A stretch of 64,000 nt of DNA from assembly GCF_042682685.1 (NCBI RefSeq), contig NZ_JBHUHX010000047.1:124001-188000 (forward strand), read 5' to 3'. The position numbers were made by a program, and so were the translations under genes. This DNA is from Imhoffiella fuscus. Its GTDB lineage: Bacteria; Pseudomonadota; Gammaproteobacteria; Chromatiales; Chromatiaceae. The stretch's first letter is position 1; each line of letters starts with the position of its first letter. Shown here in pieces: positions 8,876-17,859 of this stretch. The notes beneath the pieces were generated by a model. That model saw nothing but the letters and a program-made list of their open reading frames with translations. It was not told where the DNA came from and did not search any database.

Positions 8876-9313
8876 TCTATACAGAACCGCTCCTCTGGAC
8901 ATGGAGGCACCACTGCCGAGCCAACCTATCGAGGCGACTCCACGCACATCATCCGCGCCTTCTTGGACAGCAGCCTGCAACCTTCAATTCGGCGCGAACG
9001 CATCCACGATCCGTTCCAGATCTACCGCGATGCCGATGCCATCCACCAACTCGGCGATGCGCTCGCGCGACATCTAGGCCGGCTCCATGCCAACGCGGCC
9101 GACCTACCCAGCGCGGACAACCTGGAGACCTGGGCCTCGGCCTGGGAGGAGGCGGGCCAGGACAGCGAGGCCTTCCGACTGCCGCTGCGCGTCTTCCGCA
9201 CCGGCATCGACTTCCTGAAGGCCGGCGGCTCGGATCCGGGCATCCTGCTGGACCTGAATCAGGAGGAGCGCAAGCTGTTGGAGCAGCTGTTCGACCTACA
9301 GCCCTCGTCCTGA
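8876..9313 (+). pseudogene. Fragment of an unidentified gene (C-terminal part)
   Basis: An open frame between a stop at 8873 and the stop at 9311-9313 gives about 145 protein-like codons with no in-frame ATG near its start. A TTG at 8963 or an out-of-frame ATG at 8901 would have to be used. The product is helical (DADAIHQLGDALARHLGRL, LPLRVFRTGIDFLKAGG, LLDLNQEERKLLEQLF). The last part resembles C-termini of TPR/ATPase proteins in my memory, but I cannot name a family. The best reading is a decayed gene that lost its 5' end or was frameshifted; a short real gene from TTG 8963 (116 aa) remains possible. Confidence 0.4.
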
Positions 9314-9513
9314 GCCCGAAAATTCCAGAGGCAAAGTGATCAGTAGTCATCAAGATGCGCACGAATGTCGGAACGCTTGGCCATGCATCTTGCGAATCTT
9401 CAAATCAGTCCAGCGACAATCGCCGCACACTAGGGGGTGTCGCCGATCAGGGTCCGCGCACCCCGCAATCATCGGCGGCATCTCCAATTTCCGCTTCGAA
9501 CAAGGATTCCCCC

Positions 9514-11214
9514 ATGTCCTCCCAACCCCTCAAAATCCTCGTCATCGGCGGTTCCGCCGCAGGTCCAAAGGCCGCCGCCAAGGCACGCCGTATGGACGAG
9601 CACGCCTCCATCACGCTGATCCAGAAGGAGGCCGATCTCTCGATGGCCTCCTGCGGCTACCCCTATTACATCGGCGGGGTCTTCGACGACCGCAACCAGC
9701 TCATCTGCACCCCGGCCGGCATCGTTCGAGACCCCGATTTTTTTGAGAAGGCCAAGCGGATCGAGGCGCTGGTGCAAACCGAGGCGCTGTCGATCGACCG
9801 CGACGCCAAGACCGTCACCTGCCGCCATCTGCCGAGCGGCGAAACCAAGACTCTGCCCTACGACCGGCTGGTCATCGCAACCGGCGCCTCGCCGCTCTAT
9901 CCGCCGGTACCGGGCAGCGACCTCGACGGCATCCGCACGCTCCACAGCCTGGGCGACGCGGATGCGCTGCGCGCGGTGCGGGACGCGGGCAAGGTGACCA
10001 AGGCCGTCGTGGTCGGCGGTGGACTGATCGGATTCGAGGTGTGCGAGGCATTGCACCTGGCCGGTATCCAGACCACGGTCATCGAGAAGACCGCGTCGAT
10101 CCTGCCCTTCCTGGACCCGGATCTGGCCAAGCTGGTCGAAAATCATGTCCGCTCCAAGGAGGCGGACATCATCACACACAACGGCGTGGCCGCTTTCCTC
10201 GGCGAAAACGGCAAGCTGTCGGGCGTGAAGCTCGACAACGGCACCGAGCTGCCCTGCGAGCTGGCGGTAATCGCGGTCGGCGTGCGACCCAACATTGAAC
10301 TGGCGCGCGAGGCCGGACTCACGATCGGCGCCAAGGGCGGCATCGCGGTCAACGACCAGATGCAAACCTCGGATCCCAACATCTATGCCGCGGGCGACTG
10401 CGTGGAATGCCGCTCGCTCATCACCGGAGAGATGCTCCGCGCACCCTTTGGCGACATCGCGAACCTGCAGGGACGCGTGATCGGCCGGAACCTGATCGAG
10501 CCCGGCAGCGCGAGCTTCCCCGGCATCATCCACACGGGCATCTGCAAGATCTTCGACTTCACCGTCGGCTTCACCGGTCTGATCGAGGCCGCCGCGCGCG
10601 AGGCCGGATTCGACATCGAAACGGCGACCGTCTCGGGTCTCGATATCCCCGGCTACATGCAGGGCAAGCTGCTCATCAGCAAGATGATCGCCGACCGCAA
10701 GAGCGGCAGGGTGCTGGGCTTCCAGTGCATCGGCCCCGGCGACGCCAGCAAGCGCATCGCCACGGTGGCTATGGCGATCCGAGGCAATCTGACCGTGGAT
10801 GACCTCTCCAATGCCGATTTGCCCTACGCGCCGCCCTACTCGCTCGCACTCGACCACGTGATCGTGTCCGCGCACGTCCTAGAGAACAAGCTGCTCGGAC
10901 ACATGAAGGGTGTCTCGGTCACGGAGGTCAAGCAACGGGTCGACAGCGGCGCCAACTGCTTCATCCTGGACACCCGCAGTCCGCAGGAATTCGAGGAGAT
11001 GCGACTCGGAATCGGCGAGACCCTGATCCCTCTGGGGGCGCTACGCGGCAGACTGGACGAGTTGCCGGCTGACAAGGACAGAGAGATCATCCTCTACTGC
11101 AAGATCTCGCTGCGCGGCTATGAGGGGGCGGCCATCCTGCAGGCGCACGGCTGGACGCAGGTGAAGGTGATGGAAGGCGGCATCATGGCCTGGCCCTATC
11201 CGCGAGAGAAGTAG
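9514..11214 (+). CDS. FAD-dependent CoA-disulfide reductase/NADH oxidase-like enzyme fused to rhodanese
   Basis: 566 aa from ATG 9514, preceded by AAGGA. N-terminal FAD motif ILVIGGSAAGPKAA, redox cysteine in MASCGYPYYIGG, NAD-binding VVVGGGLIGFEVCEAL around 165, and YAAGDCVE near 290. A dimerisation domain (to about 450) is followed by a rhodanese domain from about 470 with the loop YCKISLRGYEG holding the expected Cys. Fusions like this (CoA-disulfide reductases, Npsr-type sulfur reductases) reduce CoA disulfide or persulfide and polysulfide with NAD(P)H. This suits an organism with active sulfur chemistry, but the exact substrate is inference. Confidence 0.88.
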   Translation: MSSQPLKILVIGGSAAGPKAAAKARRMDEHASITLIQKEADLSMASCGYPYYIGGVFDDRNQLICTPAGIVRDPDFFEKAKRIEALVQTEALSIDRDAKTVTCRHLPSGETKTLPYDRLVIATGASPLYPPVPGSDLDGIRTLHSLGDADALRAVRDAGKVTKAVVVGGGLIGFEVCEALHLAGIQTTVIEKTASILPFLDPDLAKLVENHVRSKEADIITHNGVAAFLGENGKLSGVKLDNGTELPCELAVIAVGVRPNIELAREAGLTIGAKGGIAVNDQMQTSDPNIYAAGDCVECRSLITGEMLRAPFGDIANLQGRVIGRNLIEPGSASFPGIIHTGICKIFDFTVGFTGLIEAAAREAGFDIETATVSGLDIPGYMQGKLLISKMIADRKSGRVLGFQCIGPGDASKRIATVAMAIRGNLTVDDLSNADLPYAPPYSLALDHVIVSAHVLENKLLGHMKGVSVTEVKQRVDSGANCFILDTRSPQEFEEMRLGIGETLIPLGALRGRLDELPADKDREIILYCKISLRGYEGAAILQAHGWTQVKVMEGGIMAWPYPREK

Positions 11215-11216
11215 CT

Positions 11217-11266
11217 ACCAGCCACCAGCCACCAGCCACCAGCCAATTCGGCTGGCGGCTGGCGGC
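11217..11266. repeat. Four tandem ACCAGCC units forming an imperfect hairpin
   Basis: Perfect copies of the 7-mer occupy 11217-11244. After AATTC come GGCTGGC GGCTGGC GGC, so the region folds into a long stem with regular A-C mismatches. It sits exactly between the convergent ends of the reductase and ferritin genes and could end both transcripts. There is no T-run. Confidence 0.7.
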
Positions 11267-11271
11267 GTGAA

Positions 11272-11559
11272 TCAATGGTGGGCGATCTGCTTCTCGGTGA
11301 AGAGATAGTCCTTGAGTTCCTTGTCGAAGGTCGAATCCTTGCGGCGGATCCACTCCAGCACCATGGCCGCGTGCTCCTTCTCCTCGTCCCGATTGTGAGC
11401 GAGGATGGCCTTCAGATCCTCGTCCTTGCAGGCATCGACGCGCTGGTTGTACCAGTCGACAGCCTCCAGCTCCTCCATCAGCGAAACGATCGCCCGATGC
11501 ATGTCGCGGGTCTCGTCGGACAATTCCTCGATCGGCTCGTGATAGCCTTCATTAGACAT
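11272..11559 (-). CDS. Encapsulated-ferritin-like (EncFtn) iron-binding protein, tail-less
   Basis: 95 aa, preceded by GAGGAG. It matches the encapsulin-associated ferritin-like domain studied in Rhodospirillum rubrum: HRAIVSLMEELEAVDWY and AILAHNRDEEKEHAAM. The ferroxidase residues known there (E32, W38/Y39, E62, H65) correspond to E30, W36, Y37, E60 and H63 here, all present. EncFtn forms a ring of dimers that oxidises ferrous iron and normally carries a C-terminal encapsulin-targeting peptide. Here the protein stops right after the second helix and the YLFTE strand, with no such tail, and no encapsulin gene is in this window. It follows phoU after 124 bp on the same strand. It may work alone or associate with something other than a shell. 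Confidence 0.9.
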   Translation of the reverse strand: MSNEGYHEPIEELSDETRDMHRAIVSLMEELEAVDWYNQRVDACKDEDLKAILAHNRDEEKEHAAMVLEWIRRKDSTFDKELKDYLFTEKQIAHH

Positions 11560-11683
11560 GGAAAACGCTCCTCTATTGTGAATGGATGCGCCAAGGAATC
11601 CAGGCGCATGAGAGTAGAAGCATTGTCAGTCCGAGGGACGGGGAACTCAACCCGCTCGTCCCGCGAAGCGGGAAGAGCCTCGC

Positions 11684-12442
11684 TCAGTAGCCCTGGTGAT
11701 GCAACGTCTCGATAAGAATTTCGCGATTGCGATAGCGCACGTCCTGCCCCAAGGCGACGTAGATCACCTGCTCGGCAATGTTGGAGGCATGGTTGCCAAT
11801 GCGCACCAAACCGTGGGCACAGGTGAGCAGACACACCACCTGCCTTTGGTTCAATCCCTTTTGGTCATCCTCGCCAAGCAGATGGCGAACCTCCGTCGAG
11901 GCGTCGGACAGGCGCGGCTCGTCCTCGAAGATCGCCAACGAGAGAGCGACATCGAAATTGACGACGGCCCGAATGCTGCGCTCGAACATGGAGCAGGCCG
12001 CATCCTCGAGCCGTCCGAGCGCGGCTCTCAGGTCATCCCTCAGATAATCCGAGTCGCCGCTCAGCTTCTTGAGCTCGAGCGCCTGCTCGGCGACGATCTT
12101 CGACTTGTCCCCGGCCCGCTCCGCGTCGCTGGCGATCTTGGAGAGCGCCAGCACGATACGCAGGTCGACCGCAGTCGGCTGACGCCGCGCGATGACGCGG
12201 AAGACCTCTTCGTCGGCGTCCAGGGACAGATAGTCGATCTGCGGCTCGCGATCCAGAACCCGATAGGCCTGACTGTCATCGCGATCCACCAGCGCCATTA
12301 CGGCGGATCGGGCCTGTCCGACCACATGCTCGCCCATCTCCAGGATGATGGCGCGCAGCTTGGCGAGCTCCTCGTCATAGCGACGCACGGTATGCCCGCC
12401 GGCAAGGTCGGAGGCGACTCTGGGAGGATTTGAATCAGTCAT
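11684..12442 (-). CDS. phoU: Phosphate transport regulator PhoU
   Basis: 252 aa from the ATG at 12442 (MTDSNPPRV). Two three-helix repeats carry the PhoU metal-cluster signatures: LSKIASDAERAGDKSKIVAEQ in the first and LVRIGNHASNIAEQVIY in the second (E/DxxxD-type variants). PhoU links the Pst transporter to the PhoR sensor and dampens phosphate uptake when phosphate is plentiful. It is the last clear member of pstSCAB-phoU, 21 bp after pstB. Confidence 0.96.
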   Translation of the reverse strand: MTDSNPPRVASDLAGGHTVRRYDEELAKLRAIILEMGEHVVGQARSAVMALVDRDDSQAYRVLDREPQIDYLSLDADEEVFRVIARRQPTAVDLRIVLALSKIASDAERAGDKSKIVAEQALELKKLSGDSDYLRDDLRAALGRLEDAACSMFERSIRAVVNFDVALSLAIFEDEPRLSDASTEVRHLLGEDDQKGLNQRQVVCLLTCAHGLVRIGNHASNIAEQVIYVALGQDVRYRNREILIETLHHQGY

Positions 12443-12463
12443 TTCAGCTCCGCCCCGCAATGC

Positions 12464-13327
<864 letters not shown>

Positions 13328-13367
13328 AAATCTAAAGCCTCGAAACTCTGTGTATCGGCGCTCGGTG

Positions 13368-14681
13368 CTACCAGCGACGCTCGAACCGACGACGCAGCAG
13401 AACCGCCGCCAGGTTCATCAGGAATAGGAAGGCCAGCAGAACCATGATGGCCGCCGACGTGCGCTCGACGAATCCGCGTTCAGGACTGTCGGCCCAGAGG
13501 AAGATCTGCACCGGAAGCACGGTGGCCGGATCCGTGAAGCCGCCCGGAACGTCGACGATGAAGGCGATCATGCCGATCATGAGCAGCGGGGCCGTTTCGC
13601 CCAGGGCGTGCGCCATGCCCAGGATGGTTCCAGTCAGCATGCCGGGCATCGCCAGCGGCAGAACGTGATGAAATTGGGTCTGCAAGGGGGAGGCGCCCAC
13701 GCCCAGCGCCGCCTCGCGGATCGAGGGGGGAACGGACTTCAAGGCCGCGCGGCTTGAGATGATGATGATGGGCAGGGTCATCAGGGTCAGCACCAGCGCG
13801 GCGACCAGCGGCGTCGAGCGCGGCACGCCGAAAAAGCCGATGAAGACGGCGAGACCGAGCAGGCCGAAGACGATGGACGGAACCGCCGCGAGGTTATTGA
13901 TGTTGACCTCGATGAAATCGGTCCAGCGATTCTTGGGTGCGAACTCCTCCAGATAGAGCGCCGCGCCGACGCCGATCGGGAACGACAGGGTCAGCGCCAG
14001 AACCAGCGTGTAGAAGGATCCCATCAGCGCCCCGGCGATTCCCGCGAGTTCGGGCTCGCGCGAGGTGCCATGGGTGAAGAAGATGGTATTGAAACGTTTG
14101 GCGACCCGCCCCTCCTTCTCCAGACGGTCGATCCACCCGATGACCTGATCATTGACGCGCCGGTCGGCTGCGGGGGCATTGCGATCGATGTACCCCTTGA
14201 CCAGCATGTCGATATCGTCATCGACCAGGATCCAATAGTCCTGGGTGGTCCCGACGAGGCTCGGATCCGCGACCACCTCTTCTGCGAGGAGCTGGGGCGC
14301 ACCGACGCTGATGATGGAGTTGAGCTGACGACGCACTCGGCGGTCCTTCACCTCGGGGAAGAACTGGCGTAGCGACTGACGAATCGGCGTCATGTAATCC
14401 GCGCGGGCCAGGGTCTGCGGATCGCGCGTGCCCTCGGGGTCGATGAACTCCTCGGACAGGGTGACCGGCAGCTGGATATAGGTCTGCTGGAAGGCGGTAT
14501 AGCCCTTGCTGATGATGTCGCCGAACAGGAGCAGCACGAAGGCGAGCCCCAGACCGACCGCCGTGGCGCCGATCAAGCGGAAGCGACGTTCCTTGGCGTA
14601 GCGGCGCTTCAGCGAGGCATTGACGATGTCGGCGGCACGCCTCGGCGTGGCGGAACCCGAAGGTGTGGATGGGTTAGTCAT
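13368..14681 (-). CDS. pstA: Phosphate ABC transporter permease PstA, with large N-terminal periplasmic loop
   Basis: 437 aa, longer than E. coli PstA (~296). A first membrane helix (about 37-58) is followed by a periplasmic region of about 150 residues (DUF3333-type), then the five-helix permease domain from about 225, with the ABC-coupling segment EAALGVGASPLQTQFHHVLPLAMPG shortened here to EAALGVGASP. The long form is common in many proteobacteria. It overlaps the pstC stop by 8 bp. Confidence 0.95.
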   Translation of the reverse strand: MTNPSTPSGSATPRRAADIVNASLKRRYAKERRFRLIGATAVGLGLAFVLLLFGDIISKGYTAFQQTYIQLPVTLSEEFIDPEGTRDPQTLARADYMTPIRQSLRQFFPEVKDRRVRRQLNSIISVGAPQLLAEEVVADPSLVGTTQDYWILVDDDIDMLVKGYIDRNAPAADRRVNDQVIGWIDRLEKEGRVAKRFNTIFFTHGTSREPELAGIAGALMGSFYTLVLALTLSFPIGVGAALYLEEFAPKNRWTDFIEVNINNLAAVPSIVFGLLGLAVFIGFFGVPRSTPLVAALVLTLMTLPIIIISSRAALKSVPPSIREAALGVGASPLQTQFHHVLPLAMPGMLTGTILGMAHALGETAPLLMIGMIAFIVDVPGGFTDPATVLPVQIFLWADSPERGFVERTSAAIMVLLAFLFLMNLAAVLLRRRFERRW

Positions 14682-16065
14682 ATTGCTCTCGATACTTGCG
14701 CACGATCGTCAGGGCGATGACGTTCAGGACCAGGGTTACCATGAAGAGGGTCAGACCCAATGCGAAGGCCGCCAGGGTCTTGGCGCTGTCGAACTCCTGG
14801 TCGCCGGTCAGCAGGGTGACGATCTGCACCGTGACGGTGGTGACGCTGTCGAGCGGATTGGCGGTGAGATTGGCGGCCATTCCGGCGGCCATCACCACGA
14901 TCATGGTCTCACCGATGGCACGCGAGACGGCGAGCAGAATGCCGCCGACGATTCCGGGCAAGGCCGCCGGCACGATGACGCGGCGAATGGTCTCGGACTG
15001 GGTCGCGCCCAGGGCGTAGGAGCCATCGCGCATCGACTGGGGAACCGCGTTGATGACGTCGTCGGACAGCGAGGAGACGAAGGGGATGATCATGACCCCC
15101 ATCACCAGCCCCGCCGCCAGTGCGCTCTCGGAAGCGACGTGCAGACCGACGGATTCGCCCAGCTCGCGCACGAACGGAGCTACGGTCAACGCGGCGAAGA
15201 AACCGTAGACCACCGTGGGGATGCCAGCCAACACCTCGATCACCGGCTTGGCGAACGCGCGCACCTTGCGCGAGGCGTATTCGGACAGATAGATGGCCGC
15301 CATCAAACCGATGGGGACAGCGACTAGCATGGCAATCGCCGACACCATCAGGGTCCCGGTGAAAAGCGGAATGGCTCCGAACTCGCCGGATGCGCCGACC
15401 TGATCGGCACGCAGCGCGATCTGCGGGCTCCAGTTGATGCCGAGGAAGAAATCCAATGGCGGGATGCTATGGAAGAAGCGCAGCGACTCGAACACCACCG
15501 ACAACAGGATACCCAGGGTCGTCAGGATCGCGATCGAGGAGAAGAGGATCATGATGCCCTTGACGATGGTCTCCACGCGGTTGCGCGCGCGCATCTTGGG
15601 GGCGGTATGGGAAAGCGCCAGGGCCAGGCCAGCGATCGCGGCCGCCAGTACCACCAGCCACTTGGCACCGCTTGCGATCCATTCGAGCCGGGCGAACTGA
15701 TCCGCCGCCGCTTGAATCTGCGGGGTCACGGTCGAGGACACGATATTGCCGGTGGCGAGATTCTTGATGTCGTTGATCAAGAGACCAAGCCGCCCTTCGG
15801 ACAAACCGTTCACGATATCGGGAGGCAGGGACGAGGACACCAGGGCCGTGATGATCTGATCCTGAAACCCCGACCAGAGCCCCAGCAGCAGCAGCGCGGG
15901 GATACCGGCCCAGAGCGCGGCGTAGAGACCGTAATAGACCGGCAGCGAATGCAGCGTCTTGATCTGAGCGATACCGCCGGCACCCGAAATGGCGCGCTTG
16001 CGGCCCAGGTGATAGGCCGCAGCCATAACTGCAAGCAACAAAAGAATGAGAGTCCAGGCGTTCAT
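14674..16065 (-). CDS. pstC: Phosphate ABC transporter permease PstC
   Basis: 463 aa from ATG 16065 (MNAWTLILLLLAVMAA), also a long form. Two N-terminal membrane helices flank a periplasmic segment of about 110 residues, then a third helix and the permease domain starting near 260. The cytoplasmic coupling loop SYALGATQSETIRRVIVP is clear. An earlier in-frame ATG at 16113 would place a hydrophilic leader before the first helix and is less likely. Together with PstA it forms the channel. Confidence 0.95.
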   Translation of the reverse strand: MNAWTLILLLLAVMAAAYHLGRKRAISGAGGIAQIKTLHSLPVYYGLYAALWAGIPALLLLGLWSGFQDQIITALVSSSLPPDIVNGLSEGRLGLLINDIKNLATGNIVSSTVTPQIQAAADQFARLEWIASGAKWLVVLAAAIAGLALALSHTAPKMRARNRVETIVKGIMILFSSIAILTTLGILLSVVFESLRFFHSIPPLDFFLGINWSPQIALRADQVGASGEFGAIPLFTGTLMVSAIAMLVAVPIGLMAAIYLSEYASRKVRAFAKPVIEVLAGIPTVVYGFFAALTVAPFVRELGESVGLHVASESALAAGLVMGVMIIPFVSSLSDDVINAVPQSMRDGSYALGATQSETIRRVIVPAALPGIVGGILLAVSRAIGETMIVVMAAGMAANLTANPLDSVTTVTVQIVTLLTGDQEFDSAKTLAAFALGLTLFMVTLVLNVIALTIVRKYREQYD

Positions 16066-16092
16066 CGATATCCAGGTGACGTAAAGACAAGA

Positions 16093-16117
16093 GCCGATGG
16101 CCCATGGAGCCATCGGC
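16093..16117 (-). terminator. Intercistronic hairpin between pstS and pstC
   Basis: Perfect 9-bp arms GCCGATGGC and GCCATCGGC with a 7-nt loop; on the minus strand the stem is followed by TCTTGTCTTTACG. A partial terminator or RNA-stabilising stem here would let the binding protein PstS be made in excess over the membrane parts, as is common in ABC operons. Confidence 0.5.
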
Positions 16118-16159
16118 GACTGGCGAGGCGTCCCTGCCCCGCAGGAACTGGCGCCCGGA

Positions 16160-17200
16160 TTACTCGGGCTTTGACATCGGAGTGAGCGCCTTGGCCGCCT
16201 TGGCCACGCTGGCGCGCTCGGCGTCGGGCAGAGCGATCAGGCCCTTGTCGGCGAGATAACCCTCGGGACCCCAGGCCTTCTCGCTGGTGAACTCGGCGAT
16301 GTATTCCTCGATACCGGGAATGGTGCCGACGTGCGCATCCTTCACATAGAAATAGAGCGAGCGCGAAATCGGATAGGAGCCATCCGAAATCGAGTCATAG
16401 GTCGGCTCGATACCCTCGATCTTGGAGCCTTGCACCTTGTCGCCATTCTGGTCGAGGAAGCTGAAACCGAAGATGCCGAGCGCCGAGTGATTGGCGACGA
16501 GCTTCTGGACGATCAGGTTGTCGTTCTCGCCAGCCTCGATATAGGCACCGTCCTCACGGAGACCGTGGCAGACCGCCTTGTATTTGCTCTTGTCGGTCGT
16601 CTTCAGCGCCTTGATCTCGGGGAAGGTCTTGCAGCCACCTTCCATCGCCAGCTCGGCGAAGGCGTCACGGGTACCGGATGTCGGAGGAGGACCCAGCACC
16701 TCGATCTTGTTGTTCGGGAAATCGGGATTGACGTCATGCCAGGTCTGGTTCGGGTTGGCCATGAAGCCGCCCTTGCCGTCCGGGATGTCCTTGGCCAGGG
16801 CCAGGAAGATCTCGCGAAGCGTCAGGTTGTAACGTCCAGCCGCCTTCGAGTTGGCGATGGAGATACCATCGAACCCGATCTTGACCTCGGTGATGTCCTT
16901 GACGCCGTTCTCCTGGCAGGTGTCGAACTCGGAGCCCTTCATACGACGCGAGGCGTTGGTGATGTCCGGATGGTCGACGCCGACACCCGCGCAGAACAGC
17001 TTCAGACCGCCACCGGAGCCGGTCGACTCGACCTTGGGCGTCGCGAAGCTCGTGGTCCGACCGAAGGTCTCGGCCACGGCGGTCGAGAAGGGGAATACCG
17101 TCGAGGAGCCGACGATGTAAATGCTGTCGCGGGCCATCGCCTGCGTGGAAATGGACGCCACGCCCAACGCAACGGCTGCGGCAATCATCGTCTTCTTCAT
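16160..17200 (-). CDS. pstS: Phosphate-binding protein PstS
   Basis: 346 aa from ATG 17200. The signal peptide MKKTMIAAAVALGVASIS...AMA is followed by the phosphate-binding start DSIYIVGSSTVFPFS. A later GTRDAFAELAMEG segment gives the SGTRD-like ligand loop. This is the longer PstS type found in many gammaproteobacteria. It captures phosphate in the periplasm for PstCAB. First gene of the operon, about 75 bp downstream of a Pho box. Confidence 0.96.
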   Translation of the reverse strand: MKKTMIAAAVALGVASISTQAMARDSIYIVGSSTVFPFSTAVAETFGRTTSFATPKVESTGSGGGLKLFCAGVGVDHPDITNASRRMKGSEFDTCQENGVKDITEVKIGFDGISIANSKAAGRYNLTLREIFLALAKDIPDGKGGFMANPNQTWHDVNPDFPNNKIEVLGPPPTSGTRDAFAELAMEGGCKTFPEIKALKTTDKSKYKAVCHGLREDGAYIEAGENDNLIVQKLVANHSALGIFGFSFLDQNGDKVQGSKIEGIEPTYDSISDGSYPISRSLYFYVKDAHVGTIPGIEEYIAEFTSEKAWGPEGYLADKGLIALPDAERASVAKAAKALTPMSKPE

Positions 17201-17258
17201 AGCGAAAATCCTAATAGGTACAAAAAAGGTACCGATATTCTCTGCTTTACCCATGCAT

Positions 17259-17292
17259 ATTCTATGAAGGACTAATGACGATTCCGTGACAG
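17259..17292 (-). promoter_or_regulatory. Pho box and -10 element of the pst operon
   Basis: Read on the minus strand, CTGTCAC-GGAA-TCGTCAT (17275-17292) is two 7-bp PhoB half-sites with the usual 4-bp spacer; the consensus is CTGTCAT twice. Ten bases further comes TAGAAT (17259-17264), a good -10 at the distance typical for PhoB-activated promoters, where the Pho box replaces the -35. Regulation by PhoB under phosphate starvation is therefore very likely. Confidence 0.85.
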
Positions 17293-17371
17293 CCCGTCGA
17301 CAATAAGATCCATTCGACACAAACGATTCGGAACATCTCGACGAACGGGCGTCATGAATAAGCGCGACCGA

Positions 17372-17776
17372 TCACTTGTCATTGACCGCCCGATCCTTGA
17401 GCTGCCCGAGCGAGCGCACCAAACGCAGACTGGCATTGAAGAAGTCGTCGCCGGGATCGTCTTCGCAGGTCGCGCGAATACGACTCATGGCGGCATCGAT
17501 CTGGGCGCCCCGCAGCACATCGCGCCCCGTAACCAAATTCAATCCACTGACCATCCCGGACAGCCACTCCCGATAGCGCAGATACTCCTCGTCGATCAGT
17601 TCGGGCGGGATATCCGCGCGAGGCACCACGGCCAGGAACGAGGTGCACGACTTGACGCCGTATCCCCAAAGCGCCGGAGCCGTCTCGGCACGCTCCGCCC
17701 AGGACGGCGCGACGCAGAAAACGGCTACCGCCAGGCAGGCAAACCGCAAAACAGGGATTGAAGAAGCAGGGTTCAT
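17372..17776 (-). CDS. Small secreted protein, Rap1a/Tai- or HdeA-like
   Basis: 134 aa from ATG 17776. A signal peptide (PVLRFACLAVAVFCVAPSWA) predicts export. The mature part has two cysteines in a pattern SC-x(2)-F ... YREWLSGMVSGLN ... TG-D-L ... RATC, which resembles the Rap1a/Tai immunity and HdeA-like periplasmic families (Tyr-x-x-Trp-x-x-Gly-x-x-Ser-Gly motif between the cysteines). Family-level function: immunity to secreted toxins or small periplasmic chaperone; no toxin or T6SS gene is nearby, so the role is open. Confidence 0.65.
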   Translation of the reverse strand: MNPASSIPVLRFACLAVAVFCVAPSWAERAETAPALWGYGVKSCTSFLAVVPRADIPPELIDEEYLRYREWLSGMVSGLNLVTGRDVLRGAQIDAAMSRIRATCEDDPGDDFFNASLRLVRSLGQLKDRAVNDK

Positions 17777-17859
17777 ATCGGAAAACCTCAATCGGGATGC
17801 GAATAGGAAGGTGCTGAGGGTATCATCAGCGGATTTTTCGGCTGCCGGTCAATCCAGCT

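Noticed and set aside
9469..10875. 468-codon open frame opposite the FAD/rhodanese gene
   Set aside because: Antisense shadow.
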